From Ardenticatenaceae bacterium (GTDB lineage: Bacteria > Chloroflexota > Anaerolineae > Promineifilales > Promineifilaceae): a DNA stretch of 64,000 bases. The notes below the pieces were generated by a model. That model saw only the letters and a program-made list of their open reading frames with translations, was not told the origin of the DNA and made no database searches. Each line of letters begins with the position of its first letter. Position 1 is the stretch's first letter. This document shows, in pieces, positions 36,859-44,758 of the stretch. The DNA lies in the NCBI GenBank assembly GCA_011525915.1, contig WYBM01000033.1, forward strand, positions 1-64,000, read 5' to 3'. The position numbers were made by a program, and so were the translations under genes.

Positions 36859-38691
36859 ATGACACAAAACAGACGACACCAAGCTTTACAGGGTCAGGTG
36901 CGGCGGCTGGCAGCCCGGCTGGCACAAGACCGGCAGTTGAGTGAGCAGATAGCACGGGCCAGGTTGATCTTATTTGTTCTGGCGGCGCTGGTCAGTGGCT
37001 TTACGTTTGTCACCTGGGGGGCGACCCCCTGGCTGACGGTCACGGCCGTGGTGTTTACGCCTTTCCTGGTCATGGTGGCGTGGCACCGGCGGGTGGATAC
37101 GGCCGTCACCCGCACCCACGTTTACCTGCAGCGCAAACAGACCCACCTGGCGCGCCTGGCGCTGGTCTGGGAAGATCTGCCCGCGCCCCTGCCTGCGCCT
37201 GAGCGCCAGGAGCATCCTTTTGCCCATGACCTGGATTTGCTAGGTCCGCGCTCGCTGCACCATTTGCTGGACACGGCCGTGGCCCACGAAGGCAGCACCC
37301 GCCTGCGTGACTGGCTGCTGCAAACGCACCCCGACCCCGGCATTATCCGGCAGCGGCAGGCATTGGTGGCCGAATTGACCAAGATGACCCGTTTTCGTGA
37401 CCGGCTGGCGCTGCAAGCCACGTTGGTGGCCCGCGCTGGCCGCTTCTCAGGGCAGGCAATGGTAGCCTGGTTACAGGCAGCCCTGGCGCCGGCGCAGTTA
37501 CGGCCGTTGTTGTTAGGGTTGAGTGCGCTGGCGATAGTCAATATCATCCTGTTTGCGCTGGCGGCGGCGGCCATCCTGCCCCATCTATGGCTCTTGCCCT
37601 GGCTGGTTTATGCCGGACTGCACGTCACCATGGGCATGCGCGGCACCAGTACGCTGTTTCGAGACGTGCTGACGTTGCAAGATGGGTTGGAAACGGCTCA
37701 GGCGGTGTTTGGCTTTTTAGAGACTGCTCGTTACGGTCGCGCGCCACATTTACAAGAGTTATGTGCTCCGTTTCTGGCTGTACAGTCACGGCCGTCACAG
37801 CACATGCGCCGTGCCAGGCGGGTAGCCGCTGGCGTGGGCATTCAGCAAAATCCGCTTCTGGGGCTGCTGATTAACGCCGTGGTGCCCTGGAACCTCTTTT
37901 TTGCTTACCAGATGGCCCGCTGCCAGGCAGATTTGCAAGAGCACCTGCCCGTCTGGTTGGATGTATGGTATGAATTGGAAGCGCTGAACAGCCTGGCCAC
38001 CTTTGCCTGGCTTAACCCGGGCACAGCCACCTTCCCCCACATTGAGACGCAGCGGGATTGTGTATTGACCGCCCGGCAAATCGGTCACCCGCTGGTAGCC
38101 GCAACCAGGCGCGTTTGTAATGATTTTCAGGTAGAAGAAGCCGGCGCAGTGACCATCATCACCGGCTCCAATATGGCCGGAAAGAGCACCTTTTTACGTA
38201 CCTTGGGGGTGAACCTGGTATTGGCCTATGCCGGTGGACCGGTGCTGGCGGCCTCCTTGCAAACGTCTCTGTTTCGGCTGTTTGCCTCTATTCGTGTCGC
38301 CGATTCACTAACAGACGGCTTTTCCTTCTTTTATGCGGAGGTGCGGCGGCTGGAGCAGCTGCTGGGGGCGCTGCGGGCTCAGGAACCACGGCCGTTGTTC
38401 TTTCTGATTGATGAAATTTTTCGGGGCACCAATAATCGGGAACGACTGGTGGGCAGCCGCGCCTACATTCGGGCCCTGGCCCAGGGCCACGGAGCGGGGG
38501 TTATTGCCACGCATGACCTGGAATTGGTGCACCTGGCCGACGAAAATGGCCACATTGGCAATTTTCATTTTCGGGATGATGTGGCTGACGGCCGTATGGT
38601 TTTTGACTACAAACTGCATCCCGGCCCTTGCCCTACCACCAATGCCCTGGAAATCATGCGCCTGGCCGGTCTGCCGGTGGATGATATATGA
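36859..38691 (+). CDS. Membrane-anchored MutS-family ATPase
   Basis: A 610-residue protein with the ATPase of DNA mismatch-repair MutS at its C-terminus: Walker A ITGSNMAGKSTFLRT (about residue 433), FFYAEVRRLEQLL, Walker B FFLIDEIFRGTNNRER and ATHDLEL. The N-terminal half lacks the mismatch-binding domain and instead has two membrane segments near 35-75 and two near 213-260, embedded in a helical lever-like region (LGPRSLHHLLDTAVAHEGSTRL). Such proteins belong to a poorly studied branch of the MutS superfamily; their role is not established. The gene follows an aldo/keto reductase across a heptanucleotide array. Confidence 0.85.
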   Translation: MTQNRRHQALQGQVRRLAARLAQDRQLSEQIARARLILFVLAALVSGFTFVTWGATPWLTVTAVVFTPFLVMVAWHRRVDTAVTRTHVYLQRKQTHLARLALVWEDLPAPLPAPERQEHPFAHDLDLLGPRSLHHLLDTAVAHEGSTRLRDWLLQTHPDPGIIRQRQALVAELTKMTRFRDRLALQATLVARAGRFSGQAMVAWLQAALAPAQLRPLLLGLSALAIVNIILFALAAAAILPHLWLLPWLVYAGLHVTMGMRGTSTLFRDVLTLQDGLETAQAVFGFLETARYGRAPHLQELCAPFLAVQSRPSQHMRRARRVAAGVGIQQNPLLGLLINAVVPWNLFFAYQMARCQADLQEHLPVWLDVWYELEALNSLATFAWLNPGTATFPHIETQRDCVLTARQIGHPLVAATRRVCNDFQVEEAGAVTIITGSNMAGKSTFLRTLGVNLVLAYAGGPVLAASLQTSLFRLFASIRVADSLTDGFSFFYAEVRRLEQLLGALRAQEPRPLFFLIDEIFRGTNNRERLVGSRAYIRALAQGHGAGVIATHDLELVHLADENGHIGNFHFRDDVADGRMVFDYKLHPGPCPTTNALEIMRLAGLPVDDI

Positions 38692-38791
38692 GGATCGTCA
38701 TGCCCAATGACGGCCGTTGCACAATGTTGCCCGATGGCATTAAGGGCTATGCTCTGGGTATGACTGGCTTATCATAGGTGTGGAGGCTGTT

Positions 38792-39118
38792 ATGAGCGGA
38801 CAAGGGCAACACCAACCGCGTGTGGCTGTGCGTGTGACACGGGCGGAATATGAACAATTTTTGCGAGATAAAACATATATTCCCGATTGTTTGCATTTGA
38901 ATGGGGTGGGGCTGCCTGATTGCGCCGGAGATTGCCCCCAGGATATGGTGTGTGTGATGTTTGTCTTCACCGACCGAGACGCAGGCATTGATGCCGAATG
39001 GTTTGCCTGTGCTCCGGCCGATGTGGTGGCCCAATTAACGGGCCGGGCCTTGCCGGCGGCGGAGTTGGACGAACCGCACAATGACCGTAAACTAAAATAC
39101 CTGGGTTACTCTCTTTAG
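38792..39118 (+). CDS. Small protein of unknown function
   Basis: A 108-residue protein from an ATG with GGAGG five bases upstream; no family was recognised. It has three clustered cysteines plus one (CLHLNGVGLPDCAGDCPQDM in short form: C-x10-C-x3-C-x5-C), which could bind a metal, a central hydrophobic strand VCVMFVF, and a charged C-terminus. No signal peptide or membrane segment. The gene lies between the MutS-like gene and sixA on the same strand. Confidence 0.7.
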   Translation: MSGQGQHQPRVAVRVTRAEYEQFLRDKTYIPDCLHLNGVGLPDCAGDCPQDMVCVMFVFTDRDAGIDAEWFACAPADVVAQLTGRALPAAELDEPHNDRKLKYLGYSL

Positions 39119-39190
39119 CTGCCTGTTATTGACAATTGGCAATGGCTGTGAACAATTAAGGGGGAAAGTTTTTAAGAGGGAGAACAGGTT

Positions 39191-39682
39191 ATGAAATCAT
39201 TGCTCATTATGCGCCATGCCAAGTCAGACTGGGGGAACGCCCGGTTAAGTGACCATGAACGGCCGTTGAACAAACGTGGCCAACAAGACGCGCCCCTTAT
39301 GGGCAAACTGCTCAAAAACGAAGAGATCGTCCCTGACCTCATCATCACCTCCACCGCTGAACGTGCCCTGACAACGGCCGAACAGGTGGCGCTGGCCTGC
39401 GACTTTGAAGGAGAGATGGTGACCACGCGGCGCTTTTACCATGCTGACCCCGAAACCTATCTAGAGGTGCTGCGGGGCGTCGATGACACCTATGAACGAG
39501 TGTTGATCGTGGGGCATAATCCGGGCATGGCTGCACTGGTAGAAGAGCTGACCGGGCAGTCGGAGCCTTTTACCACAGCCAATATTGCCCACGTGACCCT
39601 GCCCATTGATACCTGGTCGCAGCTGAATGAAGATGTGACGGGCCGCTTGCTTAACCTCTGGCAGCCAAAAGCATTGTATTAG
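39191..39682 (+). CDS. sixA: Histidine phosphatase of the SixA type
   Basis: A 163-residue member of the histidine phosphatase superfamily. The phosphorylated His lies in LIMRHAKSDW at the N-terminus; a second arginine region is TSTAERALTTAEQVA; the second catalytic His is in IVGHNPG. The length and the compact core match SixA, which removes phosphate from His in phosphotransfer domains, although small members of this family also act on phosphorylated metabolites. Ribosome site GGGAGAA. Confidence 0.9.
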   Translation: MKSLLIMRHAKSDWGNARLSDHERPLNKRGQQDAPLMGKLLKNEEIVPDLIITSTAERALTTAEQVALACDFEGEMVTTRRFYHADPETYLEVLRGVDDTYERVLIVGHNPGMAALVEELTGQSEPFTTANIAHVTLPIDTWSQLNEDVTGRLLNLWQPKALY

Positions 39683-39694
39683 GGTTTTGGGGTC

Positions 39695-40192
39695 ATGGTG
39701 CATGTGATCACTGCTCCAGAACCATTGGTGTGGCCGGCGGGGCAGCCTGCGGTTTTTCTGGCGGGCTCCATTGAAATGGGCACGGCCGTGAACTGGCAGC
39801 AAGCGGTGGTAGACCACCTGGCAGACCTGAACGCCATTTTCCTCAACCCTCGCCGCGAACAGTGGGATGCCAGTTGGACCCAAAACAGGCACAACGAACC
39901 ATTCCGGCAGCAGGTTGAGTGGGAACTGAAGGCCTTGGAACGCTGCCATTTTATTCTTATGCACTTTGAGCCACAGACCAAATCACCGGTGACGCTGTTA
40001 GAGCTGGGGCTTTATGCCCGCAGTGGGAAGCTGTTTGTCTCTTGCCCAGATGGCTTCTGGCGCCAGGGCAACGTCCACATTACCTGCCACCGCTACGGTG
40101 TGCCCGTTTTTGCGCAGTTGGCTGACGCCGTTCACGCCGTGGGTGAGGCGCTCACCCACGTTGCCGCCGGGCCCGCCAGGGCCGCCAGATGA
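39695..40192 (+). CDS. Nucleoside 2-deoxyribosyltransferase-like protein
   Basis: A 165-residue protein with VFLAGSIEMG, LNPRREQWD, WELKALERCHFILMHFEP and SPVTLLELGLYA, the pattern of nucleoside 2-deoxyribosyltransferase-like folds in which the Glu of LELGLY is the nucleophile. It probably acts on nucleosides or nucleotides; substrate unknown. It starts 12 bases after sixA and its last 41 bases overlap the end of the convergent DUF4349 gene. Confidence 0.8.
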   Translation: MVHVITAPEPLVWPAGQPAVFLAGSIEMGTAVNWQQAVVDHLADLNAIFLNPRREQWDASWTQNRHNEPFRQQVEWELKALERCHFILMHFEPQTKSPVTLLELGLYARSGKLFVSCPDGFWRQGNVHITCHRYGVPVFAQLADAVHAVGEALTHVAAGPARAAR

Positions 40193-41459
40193 AACGGACG
40201 ATGATATAACCCGCCAGGGAAAGCACAGCCAGCCAGGGCAGAAAGGCGATGACCAGGATGATGAGAAAATCAGCTGCGCCCTGGGCACTGGCCACAAGCC
40301 CCTCCACCGCGAGCCGCACGGTTTCTGCCGGCTGCCAACTGTCATCAAATGGCTGGTTAAGGATGTAAGGATTAAGTTGGATGGTAATCAGGGAGAGGGC
40401 GGCTGACTGCTGTAAATATTGCCGGCGTCCCTGCAGCGCTTCAATTTCAGCTTCACGCGCCGTCAACTGTGCTTCTGCTTGCAGCAGCTCCTCGGTTGTT
40501 GCCGCATTTTGCATGATGTCTGACAGGCGGTCACGGGCGGCTTCCAGGCTTTCCTGACGGGCGACCAGGTCTACGTATTCTTCCGTCACGTCCTGAGCCG
40601 TTTCGCTGCGGTTAGGGTTGGTGCCGGCCACGGCCGTGCCTGCCAGCCAACTCATTGTTTCTTCAAACCGCGCCGCCGGCACCCGAATGGTCATGTTTAT
40701 GGTAGGCAGGGCATTGTTCCGCCCTGACTCTTCGCTGCTGACCACAAAGGCACCTTCCCCGGCCATCTCAGCCACCCGCGCTTCAATTTGGGCCCGTACC
40801 GCCGGTGGGTCAGCCACCGCAACTGACAGTGAGCCGTTACGAATGATCAGCCGCTCCACGGGCTGGGCGGCCGGCGCTGTTTGGCCGCTGCTTGTGGCGC
40901 CATTGCCCGTGGCCCTATCGGGTGGGGATGGCTCGGTGTCGGCTGTGCCGTCGGTGACACCTTGACTCCTGAGTGAAAAATCTGGCACACTCCAGGAAGG
41001 CCCAACGTTGTAATATTGGGTATGAGCACTCTGCAATTCTGTCGTGTTGGCAGGGCGGGCGGCCATATCTAACATACTCTGTGATTGTGGCTGTATCACG
41101 AGAATGCGTGAGCCTGATAAAGTGAAAAGGCCTGCAAAAATAATGACCAGGAGTGTTAATATGCCTCCCGCCGACCAGGCATAGCGCCGCCAGCTTGTTT
41201 TGGGTAGAAAACGCATCGGGCCACTTCCTTTTTCCGTTATCACTTCTGCCTGCATCATGGTCTCCTCCTCCATCTCTGCCTGTTGGGCCGCGTTTAAGTC
41301 CATAATCATTTGGGTCAGCACCGGATCACCCTCGGCCTGGGCCAATATCTGTGACACGGTGGTAAACTCGCCGTCTGCCAGGGCAGTGCCGTAAGCGAAG
41401 AGCGTTTTCTCATACGCCAATTGTTGGCGGCGTTTGTCTGGCTGTTCATTCATGATCAT
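40152..41459 (-). CDS. DUF4349 membrane protein, likely anti-sigma partner
   Basis: About 435 residues, starting at one of two adjacent ATGs (41459 or 41453) overlapping the end of the sigma-factor gene, with GGGGAGA upstream. The N-terminal 90 residues are cytoplasmic and helical, followed by a membrane segment (AGGILTLLVIIFAGLFTLSG). The extracytoplasmic part has the DUF4349 hallmarks: IRNGSLSVAVADP, VPAARFEETMSWLAG, QDVTEEYVDLVARQESLEAARDRL reduced to EEYVDLVARQESLEAA, a coiled coil, and a final membrane segment with a basic tail. The overlap with an ECF sigma gene suggests that it holds the sigma factor at the membrane; the usual zinc-binding anti-sigma motif is not seen, so this is inference. 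Confidence 0.82.
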   Translation of the reverse strand: MIMNEQPDKRRQQLAYEKTLFAYGTALADGEFTTVSQILAQAEGDPVLTQMIMDLNAAQQAEMEEETMMQAEVITEKGSGPMRFLPKTSWRRYAWSAGGILTLLVIIFAGLFTLSGSRILVIQPQSQSMLDMAARPANTTELQSAHTQYYNVGPSWSVPDFSLRSQGVTDGTADTEPSPPDRATGNGATSSGQTAPAAQPVERLIIRNGSLSVAVADPPAVRAQIEARVAEMAGEGAFVVSSEESGRNNALPTINMTIRVPAARFEETMSWLAGTAVAGTNPNRSETAQDVTEEYVDLVARQESLEAARDRLSDIMQNAATTEELLQAEAQLTAREAEIEALQGRRQYLQQSAALSLITIQLNPYILNQPFDDSWQPAETVRLAVEGLVASAQGAADFLIILVIAFLPWLAVLSLAGYIIVRFIWRPWRARRQRG

Positions 41460-42078
41460 TGTTCTCCCCGTCACCTGCATGCACCGTTTCCCAGGCCTGG
41501 CGCAGCCGGTTGAGCGCCCGGTGCAGCCGCATGCGGGCCGTGCCGGGTTTCACATTCAGGGTGCGCCCCAGGGCGTTGCCATCCATGTCCAGCAAGATGG
41601 CGCAGGTAATAAGGTGTTGGTCTTCCATTGAGAGCCGGCTGAGCACGGCCGTCACCGTTTCCTGCATCTCAAAATGTCCGTCAGGTCCGGGGGTGTGCAC
41701 GGCCGTCAGCCGGTCAAACAATTCATCTTCGCTCATGGTGGGCTGCTGGCTGATATCCTGCACCAGCGGTTCGCGCCGCGCCTGTTTGATGATGGCTTCT
41801 TGCTGGCGGCGCACCAGATTGGCGGCGATGCCCAACAACCACGCTTTTGGCTGCCGCTCCGGGTCGAAGCGATCGGCATGGTGGAGGGCTTCCACCACCA
41901 CGTCATTCAGCAGTTCCAGGGCCAGGGCGGCCACGGCCGTGCCTTCTGCCAGGCCGGCTCGCCAGACGTACAGACGCAGCGTCTTTAACAAAGCGTCTGA
42001 TTCTTCAGCGATATAGTGTTTGAGCCGGTTTTGGGCCACGGCCGTGGTAGTTGCCTCTTGCATGCGGATTCTGCCCAT
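41446..42078 (-). CDS. ECF-type RNA polymerase sigma factor
   Basis: A 210-residue sigma factor. Region 2 includes LELLNDVVVEALHHADRFD and PKAWLLGIAANLVRRQQE; region 4 includes LSRLSMEDQHLITCAILLDM and GTARMRLHRALNRLRQ, i.e. a helix-turn-helix for the -35 element. The stop codon overlaps the start of the DUF4349 gene by a few bases, an arrangement common for sigma/anti-sigma pairs. Start at 42078 or at the ATG five codons later. Confidence 0.88.
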   Translation of the reverse strand: MGRIRMQEATTTAVAQNRLKHYIAEESDALLKTLRLYVWRAGLAEGTAVAALALELLNDVVVEALHHADRFDPERQPKAWLLGIAANLVRRQQEAIIKQARREPLVQDISQQPTMSEDELFDRLTAVHTPGPDGHFEMQETVTAVLSRLSMEDQHLITCAILLDMDGNALGRTLNVKPGTARMRLHRALNRLRQAWETVHAGDGENNDHE

Positions 42079-42131
42079 GTGATGAAATTGGTGATGTTAT
42101 TACTATGATATTCAACGAAGGGGAGGGAAGT

Positions 42132-42156
42132 GTCACAGATCAAACTCACCTGTGAC
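42132..42156. other. Hairpin upstream of the ECF sigma gene
   Basis: GTCACAG and CTGTGAC form a seven-pair inverted repeat separated by 11 bases, 54 bases upstream of the sigma-factor start. It could be an operator or a small RNA structure. Confidence 0.4.
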
Positions 42157-42243
42157 CGGATTCAGCCAATTTCCGTGGCCAAAACCTGTCAGATGAATGC
42201 AGCCCGAAGATAGGCCTCAATAAGCGGGTGGGGACGGCCGGGT

Positions 42244-43938
42244 TTAAGCCTCTATGGCCCTTTCTTTCTCAGGGGTTTTGCCGTTTTTGTGGCTCTTTTG
42301 CTTGGAGGGGTTTTCAGGCGCTGCCTGTGCGCCCCCTTCCTGGTGCTTTACGGCCGCGGCCACAAAGGCTTTAAACAAGGGATGTGGCCGGTTGGGCCGG
42401 CTCTTAAATTCGGGATGAAACTGGCTGCCCATCATAAAAGGGTGGTCTGTGAGTTCGGCAATTTCGACTAGACGGCCGTTTGGTGATAATCCGCTAAACA
42501 TCATGCCATTGTTTTGCAGCAGTTCCCGGTAGCTGTTGTTAAATTCCCAACGATGGCGGTGGCGCTCATCAACCCGTGTTTGCCGGTAAGCGTCATAAGC
42601 TTTGCTGCCCGGCCGTAACTGGCAGGGGTAAGCCCCCAGGCGCATGGTGCCACCCATATCGGCCAGGTCATGCTGGTCAGCCATCAGGCTGATAATAGGA
42701 TGCTCGGTCTGGCTGTCAAACTCTGTGCTGTTTGGTTCATCATTACCCAAAATGTGCCGCGCCAGCTCAATGCACATCACCTGCATGCCCAGACACAGCC
42801 CCAGGTAGGGTACCTGGTTCTGCCGCGCCCATCGGGCGGCCTTTATCTTGCCCTCGATCCCACGTTCACCAAAACCGCCGGGCACCACAATGCCATGTAA
42901 CCCTTCAAACTGCTCCCAACCTTTGCCTTTTTCCAGATCGCCAGAGTGAATCCAGGCGACCTCTACCTGCCGGTTGTTGGCAATGCCTGCGTGGTATAAA
43001 GACTCGCGTACACTCATGTACGCATCATGGAGTTCCACATATTTGCCCACGATACCCAGGCGGGTTGTTGGTTTGGGCTGCTGAATCCCATCAATCATCT
43101 GCTGCCATTCCAAGAGATCAGGCCGTGCTAATGTTTGCAGCTTCAAACGCTCGACGACAAAATTATCCAAACCAGCTTCGTGTAACAACAGAGGAATGCT
43201 GTATAGAATGTCACTGGTAGGTGCGGGGATCACGGCGCGTTCGGCCACATTGCAAAATAGTGAAATCTTTTGAATGTGTTCACGCGGAATGGGGTGGTCA
43301 GCCCGGGCGATAATGACATCGGGCTGAATGCCGATGCCTCGCAGTTCACGCACACTGTGTTGAGTAGGTTTGGTCTTTAACTCGCCACTGCCACCCACGT
43401 AAGGTAGAAAGGTAACATGAACGTAAAGGGTATTATCCTGGCCGACGTCAGACCGCATCTGGCGCAACGCTTCCATGAAAGGCAGGCTTTCAATATCGCC
43501 GACGGTGCCGCCTACTTCCACCAAGACCACATCGGCCTCACTTTGCCGGGCGATCAGGTGAATGTAGCGCTTAATTTCGTCGGTAATATGGGGGATGACT
43601 TGAATAGTGCCCCCCAGATAATCACCACGCCGTTCGCGGGCGATCACTTCGGCGTAAACGCGACCAGTGGTTACATTGGAAGCCTGGCTGAGGTTAATGT
43701 CAATAAACCGCTCATAATGACCCAAATCTAAATCAGTTTCGGCCCCATCTTCAGTGACAAACACCTCCCCATGCTGGTAGGGGGACATGGTGCCGGGATC
43801 TACGTTGATGTAAGGGTCAAGCTTTTGCACGGCTACGCTGAGGCCGCGAGCCTTTAACAAACGGCCGAGAGCGGCGGCGGTGACGCCTTTGCCCACTGAA
43901 CTGACAACGCCGCCTGTAAAAAAGATAAATTTTGTCAT
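42244..43938 (-). CDS. pyrG: CTP synthase
   Basis: A 564-residue enzyme that makes CTP from UTP, ATP and glutamine. It starts at the ATG at 43938 (TGGAGGA upstream) with the signature MTKFIFFTGGVVSSVGKG. The synthetase half includes DPYINVDPGTMSPYQHGEVF (short: YINVDPGTMSPYQHGE) and VEVGGTVGDIES. The glutaminase half has Cys in LGLCLGMQ and the His/Glu pair in SQFHPEFKSRP. The end carries an unusual Lys/Glu-rich tail of about 35 residues after the normal terminus. It is followed on the same strand by the ECF sigma gene after 165 bases. Confidence 0.97.
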   Translation of the reverse strand: MTKFIFFTGGVVSSVGKGVTAAALGRLLKARGLSVAVQKLDPYINVDPGTMSPYQHGEVFVTEDGAETDLDLGHYERFIDINLSQASNVTTGRVYAEVIARERRGDYLGGTIQVIPHITDEIKRYIHLIARQSEADVVLVEVGGTVGDIESLPFMEALRQMRSDVGQDNTLYVHVTFLPYVGGSGELKTKPTQHSVRELRGIGIQPDVIIARADHPIPREHIQKISLFCNVAERAVIPAPTSDILYSIPLLLHEAGLDNFVVERLKLQTLARPDLLEWQQMIDGIQQPKPTTRLGIVGKYVELHDAYMSVRESLYHAGIANNRQVEVAWIHSGDLEKGKGWEQFEGLHGIVVPGGFGERGIEGKIKAARWARQNQVPYLGLCLGMQVMCIELARHILGNDEPNSTEFDSQTEHPIISLMADQHDLADMGGTMRLGAYPCQLRPGSKAYDAYRQTRVDERHRHRWEFNNSYRELLQNNGMMFSGLSPNGRLVEIAELTDHPFMMGSQFHPEFKSRPNRPHPLFKAFVAAAVKHQEGGAQAAPENPSKQKSHKNGKTPEKERAIEA

Positions 43939-44035
43939 GATTATCCTCCATAATGCTCCCATTCATGAGGAGAGGTTCTCTTACCGGGACACTGCCGCTG
44001 GTTTAAAACTGCCCTGAAAAGGCGCCTAAAACGAC

Positions 44036-44070
44036 GGTGGGGCATGTCATCTTGGGTGACATGCCCCACC
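44036..44070 (-). terminator. Terminator after the roadblock gene
   Basis: A perfect 14-pair stem (GGTGGGGCATGTCA with its complement) and a seven-base loop, followed on the minus strand by CGTCGTTTTAGG. It lies between the roadblock gene and pyrG and separates their transcripts. Confidence 0.8.
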
Positions 44071-44114
44071 GAAATGGTTGCTATCTTGGCCGCGTCATTC
44101 GCGGACGTTTCTTT

Positions 44115-44483
44115 TTAGAGCAATCTTTCCAAGTCATCGGCCGCTCGCTGCATATCCAGAAATATGAGGCCCAATTTTGCCTGGGCGCGGGCCAACACTG
44201 TCAAAACAGCATCTTCCCCAATAGCACGTAACACAATAATACCGGCGCTGCCCCTAATGTGAACCTGTTCCAGATGGCCACGTGCTAATTCACTGGCAAT
44301 CCGGTCACCTAGGGAGAGCATGGCGGCAGACATAGCGGAGATACGGTCTTCATCTACCCCGGCGGGTAGAGATGAGGCCATAATGAGGCCGTCTACACTG
44401 ACAACGGCGGATGCTTCAATATCAGGTGTACCGGCTTGCAAATCCCGCAAACGGTCAACCATCATCTCTGTACGCGATCTCAT
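44115..44483 (-). CDS. Roadblock/LC7-domain protein
   Basis: A 122-residue single-domain protein with the roadblock pattern: an N-terminal helix (MMVDRLRDLQAG), ASAVVSVDGLIMASSL, and a central helix DRISAMSAAMLSLGDRIASEL, then IHRGSAGIIVL-like strands (HIRGSAGIIVLRAIG) and a final helix. In bacteria such proteins often regulate small Ras-like GTPases (MglB with MglA), but no GTPase gene is adjacent. It stands alone between two transcription barriers, with a ribosome site GGAGAG. Confidence 0.88.
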   Translation of the reverse strand: MRSRTEMMVDRLRDLQAGTPDIEASAVVSVDGLIMASSLPAGVDEDRISAMSAAMLSLGDRIASELARGHLEQVHIRGSAGIIVLRAIGEDAVLTVLARAQAKLGLIFLDMQRAADDLERLL

Positions 44484-44758
44484 CCAGACTCTCCTTCTCT
44501 GTGCGAATTTGGGGATACTTTATAGTTTAATACATCTGCTTGAGATATCGAATTTTTGCAAGACAATGTCACGGGCTTTTTCACTTTTTTATCCGTGAAT
44601 AAGGCAGAAGTTACACATCTTATGTTAGGAAAGAACGAGTGGATAATACCATAAGGGCTAGGGGCTGTCAAACAATCATGGAGGGGTAGATACATAGGAA
44701 AATAGGGGGAGAACATGTGTTATGTTAATTGATTTTGAGCCTTAAACAGGGCGGTTGA
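44484..44758. other. Non-coding gap upstream of the roadblock gene
   Basis: An AT-rich 275-base spacer that must hold the roadblock promoter and the end of the MoxR/DUF58/DUF4129 transcript. No clear terminator hairpin or gene was seen. Confidence 0.4.
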
